NCBI RefSeq assembly: GCF_013409425.1
Contig: NZ_JACCAC010000001.1
Coordinates: 868,001-932,000 of the forward strand
Origin: Nocardioides perillae
GTDB taxonomy: Bacteria > Actinomycetota > Actinomycetes > Propionibacteriales > Nocardioidaceae
Reading direction: 5' to 3'
DNA: 64,000 bases
The position numbers were made by a program, and so were the translations under genes. How positions within the stretch are numbered: the stretch's first letter is position 1; the number at the start of each line of letters is the position of its first letter. A model generated the notes under the pieces. It worked only from the letters and a program-made list of their open reading frames with translations, was not told the origin of the DNA and made no database searches. This document shows positions 51,075 through 62,056 of this stretch, piece by piece.

Positions 51075-51858
51075 GCGCCACGTCCGGGTCGTCGGCGTGG
51101 GTCCGGGCGGCGCCGACCAGGTGACGCTCGAGGCGCTGGCCGCGCTGCGCGCCTGCGACTACCTCGTGGTGGCCGACAAGCCCCAGCGGGGCGGTGCGCC
51201 CGACCCGCTGGTCGAGGCGCGCGAGCGGCTGCTCGACCGGCACCTCGGTGACGCCCGGCCGCCGCTCGTGCGGGTGGTGGACCCGCCGCGCGACCGGACG
51301 GCGCGCGGCACCGCCACGCCCGCCGACTACGAGCGGGCCGTCGAGGCATGGCACGACGCCCGCGCCGCGGCGTACGCCGAGGCGATCGCCGCGCACGCCG
51401 GTGACCCGGGCTTCCTGGTCTGGGGCGACCCCGCGTTCTACGACTCGACGATCCGGGTCCTCGAGCGGGTCGCGGCGCAGCTGCCGCTGCGGGTCACGGT
51501 GGTGCCGGGGGTCTCGAGCGTGCAGCTGCTCGCCGCACGCCACGGCCTCGTGCTGCACGACGTCGGCCGGCCGGTGCACGTGACGACCGGGCGGGCCGTG
51601 CTCGCCGCGGTCGACGCCGGGCAGACCAACCTCGTCGTGATGCTCAACCGCGACCTGGCGCCGCTCGCCGACCTGCGGGTCGCCGACTGGCAGGTGTGGT
51701 GGGGCGGCAACCTCGGCACCGCGTCCGAGCGGCTGGTCGCCGGCCGGGTCGGCGACGTGCTCGACGCGCTCGACCGCGCGCGGGTCGCCTGCCGCGAGGA
51801 GACCGGGTGGGTGATGGACGCCTTCGTGCTCCGTGCGCCGGTGCCCGCGCTCAGCTGA
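51067..51858 (+). CDS. cobF: precorrin-6A synthase (deacetylating) CobF
   Basis: A 263-aa tetrapyrrole methylase: VRVVGVGPGGADQVTLEALA, VVADKPQRGG, FLVWGDPAFYDSTIRVLER, VVPGVSSVQLLAARHG and VVMLNRDLAPLADL. Methylates C1 with loss of acetate from precorrin-5, an oxygen-dependent-pathway step. GTG 51067 overlaps the cobN end, consistent with coupling. Its 3' end overlaps a small minus-strand gene by 8 nt. Confidence 0.95.
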   Translation: MAERHVRVVGVGPGGADQVTLEALAALRACDYLVVADKPQRGGAPDPLVEARERLLDRHLGDARPPLVRVVDPPRDRTARGTATPADYERAVEAWHDARAAAYAEAIAAHAGDPGFLVWGDPAFYDSTIRVLERVAAQLPLRVTVVPGVSSVQLLAARHGLVLHDVGRPVHVTTGRAVLAAVDAGQTNLVVMLNRDLAPLADLRVADWQVWWGGNLGTASERLVAGRVGDVLDALDRARVACREETGWVMDAFVLRAPVPALS

Positions 51859-52003
51859 GCCGCGGCGCCAGCACCATCAGCGGCAGCGCCGCCAGGGCGA
51901 GCACGAAGCACAGCCCGCCCAGCACCTTCTTGTCCGAGCGCAGCAGCACGACGCCTGCTGCCAACGCCACGAGGCCGATCAGCCCCCAGTACCTCGGGTC
52001 CAC
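51851..52003 (-). CDS. 50-aa membrane protein
   Basis: GTG 52003 gives VDPRYWGLIGLVALAAGVVL, two hydrophobic helices separated by the charged LRSDKK loop, and ends APRLS. Family not recognised. It converges on cobF with an 8-nt overlap. Small actinobacterial membrane proteins of this form are common; expression is inferred. Confidence 0.6.
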   Translation of the reverse strand: MDPRYWGLIGLVALAAGVVLLRSDKKVLGGLCFVLALAALPLMVLAPRLS

Positions 52004-52042
52004 GCGGCCATTCCTACCAGGCCGCGGCCGAGGGGCGCGGCG

Positions 52043-52192
52043 TCAGACCCCGGCGGGCGACGGCTCGACGTCGGGGGTGGTGCCCGGGTCCTCGCCGGGC
52101 CCGGGAGGTGCGGGCGGCGTGGGCACGCCGGCGGGGTCGCCGCTCGGGACGACCTCGGGGTCGGGCGTGGGCTCGAGGGGTGTGGTGGTCAT
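52043..52192 (-). CDS. small Pro-rich hypothetical protein
   Basis: 49 aa from ATG 52192 (MTTTPLEPTPDPEVVPSGDP), rich in Pro, Asp and Gly and probably disordered. No family recognised. Supported by an open frame with a plausible start and position in a run of small minus-strand genes; could be spurious. Confidence 0.4.
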   Translation of the reverse strand: MTTTPLEPTPDPEVVPSGDPAGVPTPPAPPGPGEDPGTTPDVEPSPAGV

Positions 52193-52252
52193 GGGAGCAG
52201 CGGTACCCGGCGGGGCGCGGTCGCACACGCCGCGCCCCACCGGGGTCGGGGC

Positions 52253-52456
52253 TCAGACCTCCCGGCGGGTCTCCACGACGTCGGTGCGTCGGCGGTTGTT
52301 GTTCATCGTGATCGCGGCCAGCACGAGGGCGACGATGCCGACGCCGGTGCAGATCCAGCCGACCATGGTGAGGTCGACGCCGGGCACGGCGTCCTGGACG
52401 GCGAGCGCGAGGATGAGGCCGATCGCGACGAGGGCGATGCCGATTCCGTATCCCAC
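52253..52456 (-). CDS. DUF6458-like small membrane protein
   Basis: 67 aa from GTG 52456 with the ribosome site AAGGAG. Two helices (GIALVAIGLILALAVQDA, then TMVGWICTGVGIVALVLAAI) end in a charged tail (MNNNRRRTDVVETRREV). Matches the short actinobacterial DUF6458 pattern. Function unknown. Confidence 0.75.
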   Translation of the reverse strand: MGYGIGIALVAIGLILALAVQDAVPGVDLTMVGWICTGVGIVALVLAAITMNNNRRRTDVVETRREV

Positions 52457-52570
52457 GGCGGAGCTCCTTCTTGTTGGGGGGTCCCGAGAGGGGATCCCGG
52501 TCCTGATACCCACTTCCGCCGCGTCTGAGTCCTCGCGTGACCAGCGCCGCACGCCGCCGCGGCACTGAGG

Positions 52571-52599
52571 CAGAGTTGAGCGGAACAGACTCAACTCTG
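52571..52599. promoter_or_regulatory. HAIR-type HspR operator upstream of clpB
   Basis: Perfect inverted repeat CAGAGTTGAG-N9-CTCAACTCTG; the core GTTGAGC-N7-ACTCAAC fits the HAIR consensus. It lies 67 nt before the clpB ATG, making clpB a member of the HspR regulon with dnaK. Confidence 0.88.
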
Positions 52600-52665
52600 C
52601 GCGCGTTGTGCCCGGTGCGCGGCAGACTGGGCCGCGCCCGGCACGACACAGGGGAGACGCACGAC

Positions 52666-55272
<2,607 letters not shown>

Positions 55273-55290
55273 CGGACACGGCCCGCGGGA

Positions 55291-55333
55291 GCCGCCGACC
55301 GGCGCCGGGTCGCCCCCGGCGCCGGTTGGCGGC
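55291..55333 (+). terminator. strong hairpin terminator after clpB
   Basis: A 19-bp stem (GCCGCCGACCGGCGCCGGG with its complement, one G-T pair) and a 5-nt loop, 19 nt after the clpB stop. No U-tract. Confidence 0.8.
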
Positions 55334-55351
55334 GCGTGGTGCAATGAGCCG

Positions 55352-56575
55352 GTGAGCAGCAAGGACGCGCCCGCCCGCCCGCCCCAGGCCTCGGCAGCGG
55401 GGTGGGCGCTGGTCGTGGGCGGCGCCTTCGTCGTGCTCAGCGCCTTCGAGTCGGTCTCCTCGCTGCGCTCGCTCGAGAGCCGCGAGCAGGTCGAGGAGAT
55501 GCTGGCGGAGCCGCCGGCCTCCGGGCTCGGGCTCGGCGTGGAGGGCGTGCTCGACCTCATGCACGCGCTGACCCTCGTGACGGGCGCCTGCGCCGCGGCC
55601 ATCGCCGTGCTGGGCTGGCAGGTGCTGCAGCGCAACCGCCAGGCGCGGGTCGCGGTCTCCGCGCTCGCGGTGCCGCTGCTCATTGCCGGCACCGTCGTCG
55701 GCGGCCTGGTCGCCGTCGTCGTCGCGACGGCCGCTGCCCTGCTGTGGGTGCAGCCGACGCGCGCGTGGTTCGACGGGGTCGAGGCGCCGCCGCGCCGCGG
55801 CCTCGAGCCGCCGCGACGCCGGCCGCCGCACCCGCTGCCGCGGCAGGAGGCACGACCTGGCGCCACCACCGACGGCCCGGCAGACCGGGGCACCCCGGCC
55901 GACCCCGGCGCCCCGGCCGCGGAGCAGCGCCCGCTCGCCCCCGTGGGTGCCCCGGGGCCCGGGGAGTCGGCTGCCGGCGGGCCGCGTGCCTACGACGGCT
56001 TCGGCTCCGTCCGCGCGAGTGCACCCGTCGACCACGGTGCCGCCCACCCCGGCCCACACCCCGGCCCCGCGGGGCCGAGCGGCCAGCAGCAGCCGTGGGG
56101 CGCGCCGTACGCCCCCTGGCCCGGTCGCGACGAGCCGCGCCGTCCCGCCGCGGTCACGGTCGCGTGCGTGCTGACCTGGGTGACGACGGCGGTGGTCGGG
56201 CTGCTGACCGGCATCAGCCTGGTCGCCCTCGCGCTCGCGCCCGACCTGCTGGTGGAGTCGGCGCTGGAGCAGCAGCCCGGCTTGCTCGACGGCGGCGTGT
56301 CCCGCGAGCAGCTGCTGAGCGGCCTGTGGGTGCTCGGCGGGCTCACGGTGGCCTGGTGCGTGGCGGCCGCCGTGGTCGCCGGCTTCGCCTTCCGCGGCGA
56401 CCGGTGGGCACGCGGTGCCCTGCTGGCCAGCGCCGTGCTGGCGACCGTCCTCAGCCTGCTGTCGAGCCCGGGCGCCCCGGCCATGGTGGTCCCGATGCTC
56501 GCCGGGTCGGTCGTCGTGGCCTGCCTGCTGCGCTCGGAGTCGCGCGCGTTCTTCCGCCGCGACGTGGTTCGATGA
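55352..56575 (+). CDS. membrane protein with Pro/Gly-rich central linker
   Basis: A 407-aa protein from GTG 55352. The N-terminal half has three helices (AGWALVVGGAFVVLSAF, MHALTLVTGACAAAIAVLGW, SALAVPLLIAGTVVGGLVAV). A long disordered Pro/Arg-rich linker (about 145-260) and a second set of three to four helices (AAVTVACVLTWVTTAVVGLL onward) follow. Similar architecture to the next gene. Family not recognised; likely a structural or envelope-associated membrane protein. Confidence 0.75.
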   Translation: MSSKDAPARPPQASAAGWALVVGGAFVVLSAFESVSSLRSLESREQVEEMLAEPPASGLGLGVEGVLDLMHALTLVTGACAAAIAVLGWQVLQRNRQARVAVSALAVPLLIAGTVVGGLVAVVVATAAALLWVQPTRAWFDGVEAPPRRGLEPPRRRPPHPLPRQEARPGATTDGPADRGTPADPGAPAAEQRPLAPVGAPGPGESAAGGPRAYDGFGSVRASAPVDHGAAHPGPHPGPAGPSGQQQPWGAPYAPWPGRDEPRRPAAVTVACVLTWVTTAVVGLLTGISLVALALAPDLLVESALEQQPGLLDGGVSREQLLSGLWVLGGLTVAWCVAAAVVAGFAFRGDRWARGALLASAVLATVLSLLSSPGAPAMVVPMLAGSVVVACLLRSESRAFFRRDVVR

Positions 56576-56579
56576 CCCC

Positions 56580-57434
56580 ATGAGCGAGCAGCACCCGCCC
56601 CACCAGCCCGGTCCGCCGCAGGGCCCCTCGCGGGGTGGGCCGGAGGGCCCGCAGCAGGGCCCGCAGCAGGGCCCGCAGCAGGGGCAGGCCCCGGGCTACG
56701 CGGCGGGTGGGTTCGGCGCCCAGCCCTACCCCTCGGCGTACGCCGCGCCGCGCGACCCCGACCAGCGGCCCGCGACCGTGGTGGCCGCCGCGGTGACGAC
56801 CTTCGTCTTCGCCGGGCTCGCGCTGCTGCTCTTCGGCCTCGGCCTCGTCGGGATGCTCGCGGCGCGCGGCCAGGTGCTCGACGCGATCGTGGAGGAGCCG
56901 GGCTTCGCCGGCACCGGCATCGACGTCGAGGACGCCTACGGCCTGGTCGTCGCGGTGCTGGGCGTCTTCGCGCTGTGGTGCGTCGTCGCGATCGTGCTCG
57001 CCGCGCTCGCCCTGCGCCGCTCGCAGGCCGGCCGCATCGGTCTGGTGGTCTCGGCGTCGCTGAGCGCGCTGGTGTGCCTGGTCGGCATCACCTCGGTCGT
57101 CACGGTGCTGCCGCTGGCGGCCTCGATCGCCACCATCGTGTGCCTCTTCGCCGGCGGCGCCGGCGACTGGTACGCCCGCCGCTCCGCCCCCCACGGCGGC
57201 TACGGCGCGCCCGGCGGGCAGGGGGGCTGGCAGCAGCAGCCGCACGACCCGCAGCAGTGGTCGCAGCAGTACGGCGGCGCGCCGCAGGGCTACGGCTACC
57301 CCGGCTACCCGTCGTACCCGGCCCAGGCCCCGCAGCAGCAGTCGTCGCAGCAGCCGCAGCAGCAGCAGCAGGGCCAGGCCGGGGGTGCGTCCGGGCCCGA
57401 CGACGACCGGCCCGTGCAGCGTCCCTGGGGCTGA
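56580..57434 (+). CDS. membrane protein with Pro/Gln-rich termini
   Basis: 284 aa from ATG 56580 (MSEQHPPHQPGPPQGPS), four nucleotides after the preceding stop. The Gln/Pro/Gly-rich head contains a GPQQ repeat; four helices lie at about 62-205; the Gln/Gly/Tyr-rich tail ends QQQSSQQPQQQQQG. Glutamine and glycine runs suggest disorder. Operon partner of the 55352 gene. Function unknown. Confidence 0.75.
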   Translation: MSEQHPPHQPGPPQGPSRGGPEGPQQGPQQGPQQGQAPGYAAGGFGAQPYPSAYAAPRDPDQRPATVVAAAVTTFVFAGLALLLFGLGLVGMLAARGQVLDAIVEEPGFAGTGIDVEDAYGLVVAVLGVFALWCVVAIVLAALALRRSQAGRIGLVVSASLSALVCLVGITSVVTVLPLAASIATIVCLFAGGAGDWYARRSAPHGGYGAPGGQGGWQQQPHDPQQWSQQYGGAPQGYGYPGYPSYPAQAPQQQSSQQPQQQQQGQAGGASGPDDDRPVQRPWG

Positions 57435-57442
57435 CCGGCTCC

Positions 57443-57528
57443 GCACTTGTGGGCCAAGTCCTGCACTTGTGCCCCGAGTTCTCGGGCCACCAGTGCAGGA
57501 GTCACCGGTCGACCGGTGACTCCGACAG
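57443..57528 (+). repeat. family-1 palindromic element, copy E
   Basis: H1 at 57460-57499 (TT loop) and a perfect H2 palindrome at 57498-57523 (halves GGAGTCACCGGTC and GACCGGTGACTCC). Located between the convergent stop codons at 57434 (+) and 57539 (-), a natural bidirectional-terminator position. Confidence 0.92.
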
Positions 57529-57538
57529 GGCCCCGGGC

Positions 57539-58705
57539 CTACGCCCGCAGCTCGGCCGCCGCGAGCCGCCGCACGCCCTCGGTGACGACGGCGTCGGTCT
57601 TGCAGAAGGCCCAGCGGACGAGGTGGTCGCCCGCGGGGGAGTCGTGGAAGCCCTGGGTCGGGATCGCGACCACGCCGGCGCGCTCGGGCAGGGCGAGGCA
57701 GAAGGCGAGCCCGTCGTCCCAGCCGAGGTGGGAGACGTCGGTGGTGGCGAAGTAGGTGCCCTCGGGCACCCGCGGCTCGAGGCCGGCGGCCGCCAACCCC
57801 TCGCACAGCAGGTCGCGGCGTCGCTGGAGGTCGACCGCGAGGCGCCGCGGCCACTCCCACTCGGCGTCGAGGGCGTGCGCGACCGCCGGCTGCAGGGGAG
57901 CGCCGGAGGTGAAGGTCAGCCACTGCTTCGCCGCGAGCAGCGCGGAGACGAGGTGGGCGGGGCCGGTCGCCCAGCCGACCTTCCACCCCGTGAGCGACCA
58001 CGACTTGCCGACGCTGGAGAGGGTGAGCACCCGCTCGCGCATCCCCGGCAGTGTCGCGAGCGGCACGTGCCGGTGGCCGTCGAAGACCAGGTGCTCGTAG
58101 ACCTCGTCGGTGACGACGAGCAGGGCGTGGCGCCGCACGACCTCGGCGACCGCCTCCAGCTCCGCCCGCGTCAGCACCGTGCCGGTGGGGTTGTGCGGGG
58201 TGTTGAGCAGCAGCAGCCGGGTGCGGGGGGTGACGGCAGCCTCGAGCGCGGCGGCGTCGAGCCGGAAGTCGGGCGCCCGCAGCGTCACGCCGCGCCGCAC
58301 GCCGCCCGCGACCTGCACCATGGCGGCGTAGGAGTCGTACCACGGCTCGAGCAGCAGCACCTCGTCACCCGGGTCGACCAGCGCGAGCAGCGCCGCGGCG
58401 ACGCCCTCGGTCGCCCCGGTGGTCACGCAGACCTCCGTCGCGGGGTCGAGGTCGATCCCGTGGTGACGCTGCTGGTGGCGCGCGACGGCCTCCCGCAGCT
58501 CGGGCACGCCGGTGCCGGGGGCGTACTGGTTGCGCCCCTCGCGCAGTGCCGCGGCCGCCCGCTCGAGCACGGAGGCCGGGCCGTCCTCGTCGGGGAAGCC
58601 CTGTCCGAGGTTGACCGCGCCGGTGCGCTGGGCCAGCGCCGACATCTGCGTGAAGACCGTCGGGGGGATGCCCTGGAGCCGCTGGGCGAGCACGTCCGCT
58701 GCCAT
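57539..58705 (-). CDS. class I pyridoxal-phosphate aminotransferase (DapC/KAT III-like)
   Basis: A 388-aa fold-type I aminotransferase. VNLGQGFPDEDGP near residue 32, YAPGTGVPELREAV, NTPHNPTGTVLT, VTDEVYEHLVFDG and the PLP Schiff-base Lys234 in LSSVGKSWSLTGWKVGW. Closest families are N-succinyldiaminopimelate aminotransferase (DapC) and kynurenine-oxoglutarate/methionine-type transaminases; the sequence does not separate them. ATG 58705. Divergent from pyrE. Confidence 0.93.
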   Translation of the reverse strand: MAADVLAQRLQGIPPTVFTQMSALAQRTGAVNLGQGFPDEDGPASVLERAAAALREGRNQYAPGTGVPELREAVARHQQRHHGIDLDPATEVCVTTGATEGVAAALLALVDPGDEVLLLEPWYDSYAAMVQVAGGVRRGVTLRAPDFRLDAAALEAAVTPRTRLLLLNTPHNPTGTVLTRAELEAVAEVVRRHALLVVTDEVYEHLVFDGHRHVPLATLPGMRERVLTLSSVGKSWSLTGWKVGWATGPAHLVSALLAAKQWLTFTSGAPLQPAVAHALDAEWEWPRRLAVDLQRRRDLLCEGLAAAGLEPRVPEGTYFATTDVSHLGWDDGLAFCLALPERAGVVAIPTQGFHDSPAGDHLVRWAFCKTDAVVTEGVRRLAAAELRA

Positions 58706-58715
58706 GGGGCCACCG

Positions 58716-58721
58716 TAGGCT
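58716..58721 (+). promoter_or_regulatory. -10 box for leaderless pyrE
   Basis: TAGGCT ends 7 nt before GTG 58729. Confidence 0.55.
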
Positions 58722-58728
58722 GTCGGCC

Positions 58729-59268
58729 GTGACTGCGACCGACCCCGACCTCGCCCGCGACATCGACGCCACGTGCCGGCTGACCGGCGAGTTCACGCTC
58801 CGCTCGGGCCAGGTCGCGACCGAGTACTTCGACAAGTACCTCTTCGAGGCCGACCCGCTGCTGCTGGCGCGGGTGGCGCGGGAGGTGGTCAACCTGCTGC
58901 CGCACGACACCGAGCTGCTCGGTGGTCTCGAGCTCGGCGGCGTCCCGATCGCCACCTCGGTCAGCGGCATCACCGGCACGCCCGCGCTCTTCGTGCGCAA
59001 GCAGGCGAAGGAGTACGGCACCTGCAAGCTCGCCGAGGGCCCGCCCGTCGAGGGCCGCCGCGTCACGCTCATCGAGGACGTCGTCACCACCGGCGGCGCG
59101 GTGCGCGACGCGACGCGCGCCCTGCGCGAGGCGGGCGCGGTGGTCGAGGTCGTCGTCTGCGCCATCGACCGCAGCCCGGGCGAGGAGAACCCCCTCGCCG
59201 ACGTCGGTCTCGAGCTCCGCTCGGTGCTCACCAAGGCCGACCTCGACGCCGCGCGCGCCGCCCTCTGA
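58729..59268 (+). CDS. pyrE: orotate phosphoribosyltransferase
   Basis: A 179-aa PRTase. FTLRSGQVATEYFDKY (substrate hood), LGGLELGGVPIATSVSG, FVRKQAKEYGT and the PRPP motif TLIEDVVTTGGAVRDA at residues 113-128. Converts orotate and PRPP to OMP in pyrimidine synthesis. GTG 58729 appears leaderless. The stop overlaps the next start (TGATG). Confidence 0.97.
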   Translation: MTATDPDLARDIDATCRLTGEFTLRSGQVATEYFDKYLFEADPLLLARVAREVVNLLPHDTELLGGLELGGVPIATSVSGITGTPALFVRKQAKEYGTCKLAEGPPVEGRRVTLIEDVVTTGGAVRDATRALREAGAVVEVVVCAIDRSPGEENPLADVGLELRSVLTKADLDAARAAL

Positions 59269-59951
59269 TGCGCCTCGCCCTCACGTCGTACGCCGCGTCC
59301 GGCGGGTCGGGCGAGGAGCTCACCGGCGTCGCGGGCTGGGCGGCCGACGTGATGGAGGCGCTCGGCCCGGTGGGCGCCGGCGTCCTGATCTTCCTCGAGA
59401 ACCTCTTCCCGCCGCTGCCCAGCGAGCTGATCCTGCCGCTGGCCGGCTTCACCGCGGGCCAGGGCCGCTTCGGCCTGGCGCCGGTGCTGGTGTGGACGAC
59501 GGCCGGGTCCGTGCTGGGCGCGCTGCTGCTCTACGGCATCGGCGCCGCCCTCGGGCGCGACCGCGTCCACGCGCTGTGGGACCGGCTGCCCCTGGTGGAC
59601 GAGCGCGACCTCGAGCGCACCGAGGCGTGGTTCGAGCGCCACGGCCGCAAGGCGGTCTTCCTCGGCCGCATGCTGCCGATCTTCCGCAGCCTGATCTCGG
59701 TGCCGGCGGGCGTCGAGCGGATGCCGCTGCTGGTCTTCCTGGTGCTCACGACCGCGGGCAGCGCGATCTGGAACACCGTCTTCGTGCTCGCGGGCTATTG
59801 GCTCGGAGACCGCTACACCCAGGCGGAGTCCGTGGCCGGCTACGTCCAGTACGCCGTGGTCGCCGCCGTCGCGCTCGGCGTCGCGTGGTTCGCCGTCCGG
59901 CGCATCCGCTCCATCCGCGCCGCCCGCCACACCGGGCCCACGGAGCGGTGA
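59268..59951 (+). CDS. DedA family membrane protein
   Basis: 227 aa, about five helices. DedA signatures: FLENLFPPLPSELILPLAGF, then ERHGRKAVFLGRMLPIFRSL and ISVPAGVERMPLLVFL. The family contains undecaprenyl- or phospholipid flippases needed for envelope recycling; the exact substrate is not known here. Coupled to pyrE by TGATG overlap. Confidence 0.92.
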   Translation: MRLALTSYAASGGSGEELTGVAGWAADVMEALGPVGAGVLIFLENLFPPLPSELILPLAGFTAGQGRFGLAPVLVWTTAGSVLGALLLYGIGAALGRDRVHALWDRLPLVDERDLERTEAWFERHGRKAVFLGRMLPIFRSLISVPAGVERMPLLVFLVLTTAGSAIWNTVFVLAGYWLGDRYTQAESVAGYVQYAVVAAVALGVAWFAVRRIRSIRAARHTGPTER

Positions 59952-59976
59952 GTGCCCCGCGCTCGGCCCGCGACCC

Positions 59977-60246
59977 TCAGGAGTTCGTGATCGTGGTGTC
60001 GGCGCGCCCCGAGCCGGGCTCGTCGTCGCCCGGCGTCTGGTGGTACGTCTCGCGCGTGCCCGACGGGTCGTCGGTGCGCTCGTCGGACTCCTCGAGGATC
60101 GCCTCGGCCTGCGCCTCCGGGTCGGCCGCGCCGACCCGCGCCTCCTCGGCGACCGACCCCGCCCGCTCGTGGGCGCGCTCCTCGTCGCGGTGCTCGTCGT
60201 GCTCGTCGCGCTCGGTGCGGCCGGCCGCGTCCTGCTGCTCGCTCAT
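59977..60246 (-). CDS. small acidic hypothetical protein
   Basis: 89 aa from ATG 60246: MSEQQDAAGRTERDEHDEHR, then AEAILEESDERTDDPSG and ending in the TITNS tail. Highly charged and probably disordered. A motif of the form AILEESDERT recurs in actinobacterial small proteins as far as I recall. Function unknown; short overlap region with the ADH promoter (minus strand). Confidence 0.65.
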   Translation of the reverse strand: MSEQQDAAGRTERDEHDEHRDEERAHERAGSVAEEARVGAADPEAQAEAILEESDERTDDPSGTRETYHQTPGDDEPGSGRADTTITNS

Positions 60247-60285
60247 GCCGGGGGCGGTACCCACCCCGAGCCGCCGGAGGCGCCC

Positions 60286-61320
60286 GTGCGCGCGGTGACC
60301 TACGACGCCTACGCCGCGGTGCCGGTCGTGGCAGACCTGCCCGACCCCGTCTGCCCGGCCGACGGGGTCGTCGTGCGCGTCGGCGCGACCGGCGTCTGCC
60401 GCTCCGACTGGCACGCCTGGCAGGGCCACGACCCGGTGCCGCTGCCGATGGTGCCCGGCCACGAGCTCGCCGGCACGGTCGTCGAGGTGGGTGCCGACGT
60501 GACCCGCTGGCGCGGCGGGGAGCGGGTCACCGCGCCCTTCGTCTGCGGCTGCGGGCGCTGCGAGCACTGCCGCGCCGGCGAGGCACAGGTGTGCCCCGAC
60601 CAGCAGCAGCCCGGCTTCACCTACCCCGGCTCCTTCGCCGAGCTCGTCGTCGTGCCGGCCGCCGACCTCAACCTCGTGGCGCTGCCCGACGAGGTCGACC
60701 TGGTGGCCGCGGCGACGCTCGGCTGCCGCTACGCCACGGCGTACCGCGCCCTGACCGCCCACGGCCAGGTCGCCGCCGGGCAGTGGGTCGCGGTGCACGG
60801 GTGCGGCGGGGTCGGGCTCTCGGCCCTGCAGCTGGCGCGTGCCCTCGGCGCCCGCGTCGTGGCGCTCGACCCGAGCCCCGACGCCCTCGAGCTGGCCGGC
60901 GCGCTGGGCGCCGAGGTGCTGCTCGACCCGAGCGTGGTCGACGCGGCCGCGGCGGTGCGCGAGGCGACCTCCGGCGGCGCCCACGTGTCGCTCGACGCGG
61001 TGGGCCACAGCGCGACCGCGGTCGCGTCGGTCACCTGCCTGCGGCGCCGGGGGCGCCACGTGCAGGTCGGGCTGCTCCTCGGCGCACACGCGACGCCCCC
61101 GCTGCCGATGGGCCCGGTCGTCGCGCACGAGCTGTCGGTGCACGGCTCGCACGGCATGGCCGCGGCCGACTACCCGGGGCTGCTGGCCCTGGTCGCTCAG
61201 GGGGCGGTCGACCCCGGCGCGCTCGTCGGGAGGGTGGTTGGGCTGGACGAGGCGCCCGCGGCGCTGGTCGCGATGGGCGACCCGGCGCGCGGGGCCGGGA
61301 TCACCGTCGTCGTGCCCTGA
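60286..61320 (+). CDS. zinc-dependent alcohol dehydrogenase
   Basis: A 344-aa MDR enzyme. Catalytic zinc ligands Cys38 (GVCRSDWHAW), His59-Glu60 (VPGHELAG); structural zinc Cys89, Cys92, Cys95, Cys103 (VCGCGRCEHCRAGEAQVCPD). Nucleotide-binding VHGCGGVGLSALQLARALGA. Probably oxidises an alcohol with NAD(P). GTG 60286 has GGAGG 5 nt upstream. Its 3' end overlaps the convergent DedA gene by 124 nt. Confidence 0.93.
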   Translation: MRAVTYDAYAAVPVVADLPDPVCPADGVVVRVGATGVCRSDWHAWQGHDPVPLPMVPGHELAGTVVEVGADVTRWRGGERVTAPFVCGCGRCEHCRAGEAQVCPDQQQPGFTYPGSFAELVVVPAADLNLVALPDEVDLVAAATLGCRYATAYRALTAHGQVAAGQWVAVHGCGGVGLSALQLARALGARVVALDPSPDALELAGALGAEVLLDPSVVDAAAAVREATSGGAHVSLDAVGHSATAVASVTCLRRRGRHVQVGLLLGAHATPPLPMGPVVAHELSVHGSHGMAAADYPGLLALVAQGAVDPGALVGRVVGLDEAPAALVAMGDPARGAGITVVVP

Positions 61321-61988
61321 CCCGCGACGGCCACCGCCGCCCGACGACCGCGCCACCACTCCCACACCAGCGGGAGCGCGAAGAAGGCCATGACGACCAG
61401 CAGCGCCAGCTCGAGGTTGTCGCCGAGCCCTGGCACCGAGGCGCCGAGGAAGAAGCCCAGCGCGGTGATCGAGACGACCCACAGCACCGCGCCGACGAAG
61501 CTCCACAGCAGGTAACGCGCCCGGTCCATCCGGGTCGCGCCGGCCACGACGGTGACGAAGGTGCGCACGAAGGCGACGAAGCGGCCGCCGACCAGCGCCG
61601 CCGAGCCGTGCCGGTCGAAGAACTCCTCGGTGCGCTCGAGGTGGCGGCGCTTGAGCAGGCGTCGGTCGCGCTCGTAGAGCCGTGGGCCGACGGCGCGGCC
61701 GATCTCGTAGCCGACGACGTTGCCGCCGAAGGCCGCGGCGACCATGAGCAGCAGTGCCACGGCGAGCTCGCCGCCCGGCCCGAAGGGCGTGACGTCGACG
61801 TCGCCGGTCGCGATGAACAGGCCGATGCCGAAGAGCAGGGTGTCGCCGGGCAGGAACGGGAAGAGCAGGCCGCACTCCACGAAGATCACCGCGAGCCCCA
61901 CCCAGAAGAGCGCCGCGCCGAAGACGTCGAGCCAGTAGCCCAGCTCCATCCACTCGAGCCCGAGCAGCAAGGGGTCGAGGAGCGCCAC
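61197..61988 (-). CDS. DedA family membrane protein
   Basis: 263 aa, longer than the other DedA here because of a C-terminal Pro/Ala/Thr tail that is antisense to the ADH gene. Signatures: FVECGLLFPFLPGDTLLFGI, YEIGRAVGPRLYERD, RHGSAALVGGRFVAFVRTFV and AGATRMDRARYLLWSFVG. GTG 61988 has a TACGCT -10 box 7 nt upstream, so it is probably leaderless. Confidence 0.92.
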   Translation of the reverse strand: MALLDPLLLGLEWMELGYWLDVFGAALFWVGLAVIFVECGLLFPFLPGDTLLFGIGLFIATGDVDVTPFGPGGELAVALLLMVAAAFGGNVVGYEIGRAVGPRLYERDRRLLKRRHLERTEEFFDRHGSAALVGGRFVAFVRTFVTVVAGATRMDRARYLLWSFVGAVLWVVSITALGFFLGASVPGLGDNLELALLVVMAFFALPLVWEWWRGRRAAVAVAGQGTTTVIPAPRAGSPIATSAAGASSSPTTLPTSAPGSTAP

Positions 61989-62042
61989 GTCCGCCAGCGT
62001 ACGCGCCGCGGCGCAGCCGGTCCGGACCATTTCTGTGGCGAC

Positions 62043-62048
62043 TAGGTT
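62043..62048 (+). promoter_or_regulatory. -10 box for leaderless methyltransferase gene
   Basis: TAGGTT ends 8 nt before GTG 62057. Confidence 0.5.
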
Positions 62049-62056
62049 GCCGTTCC

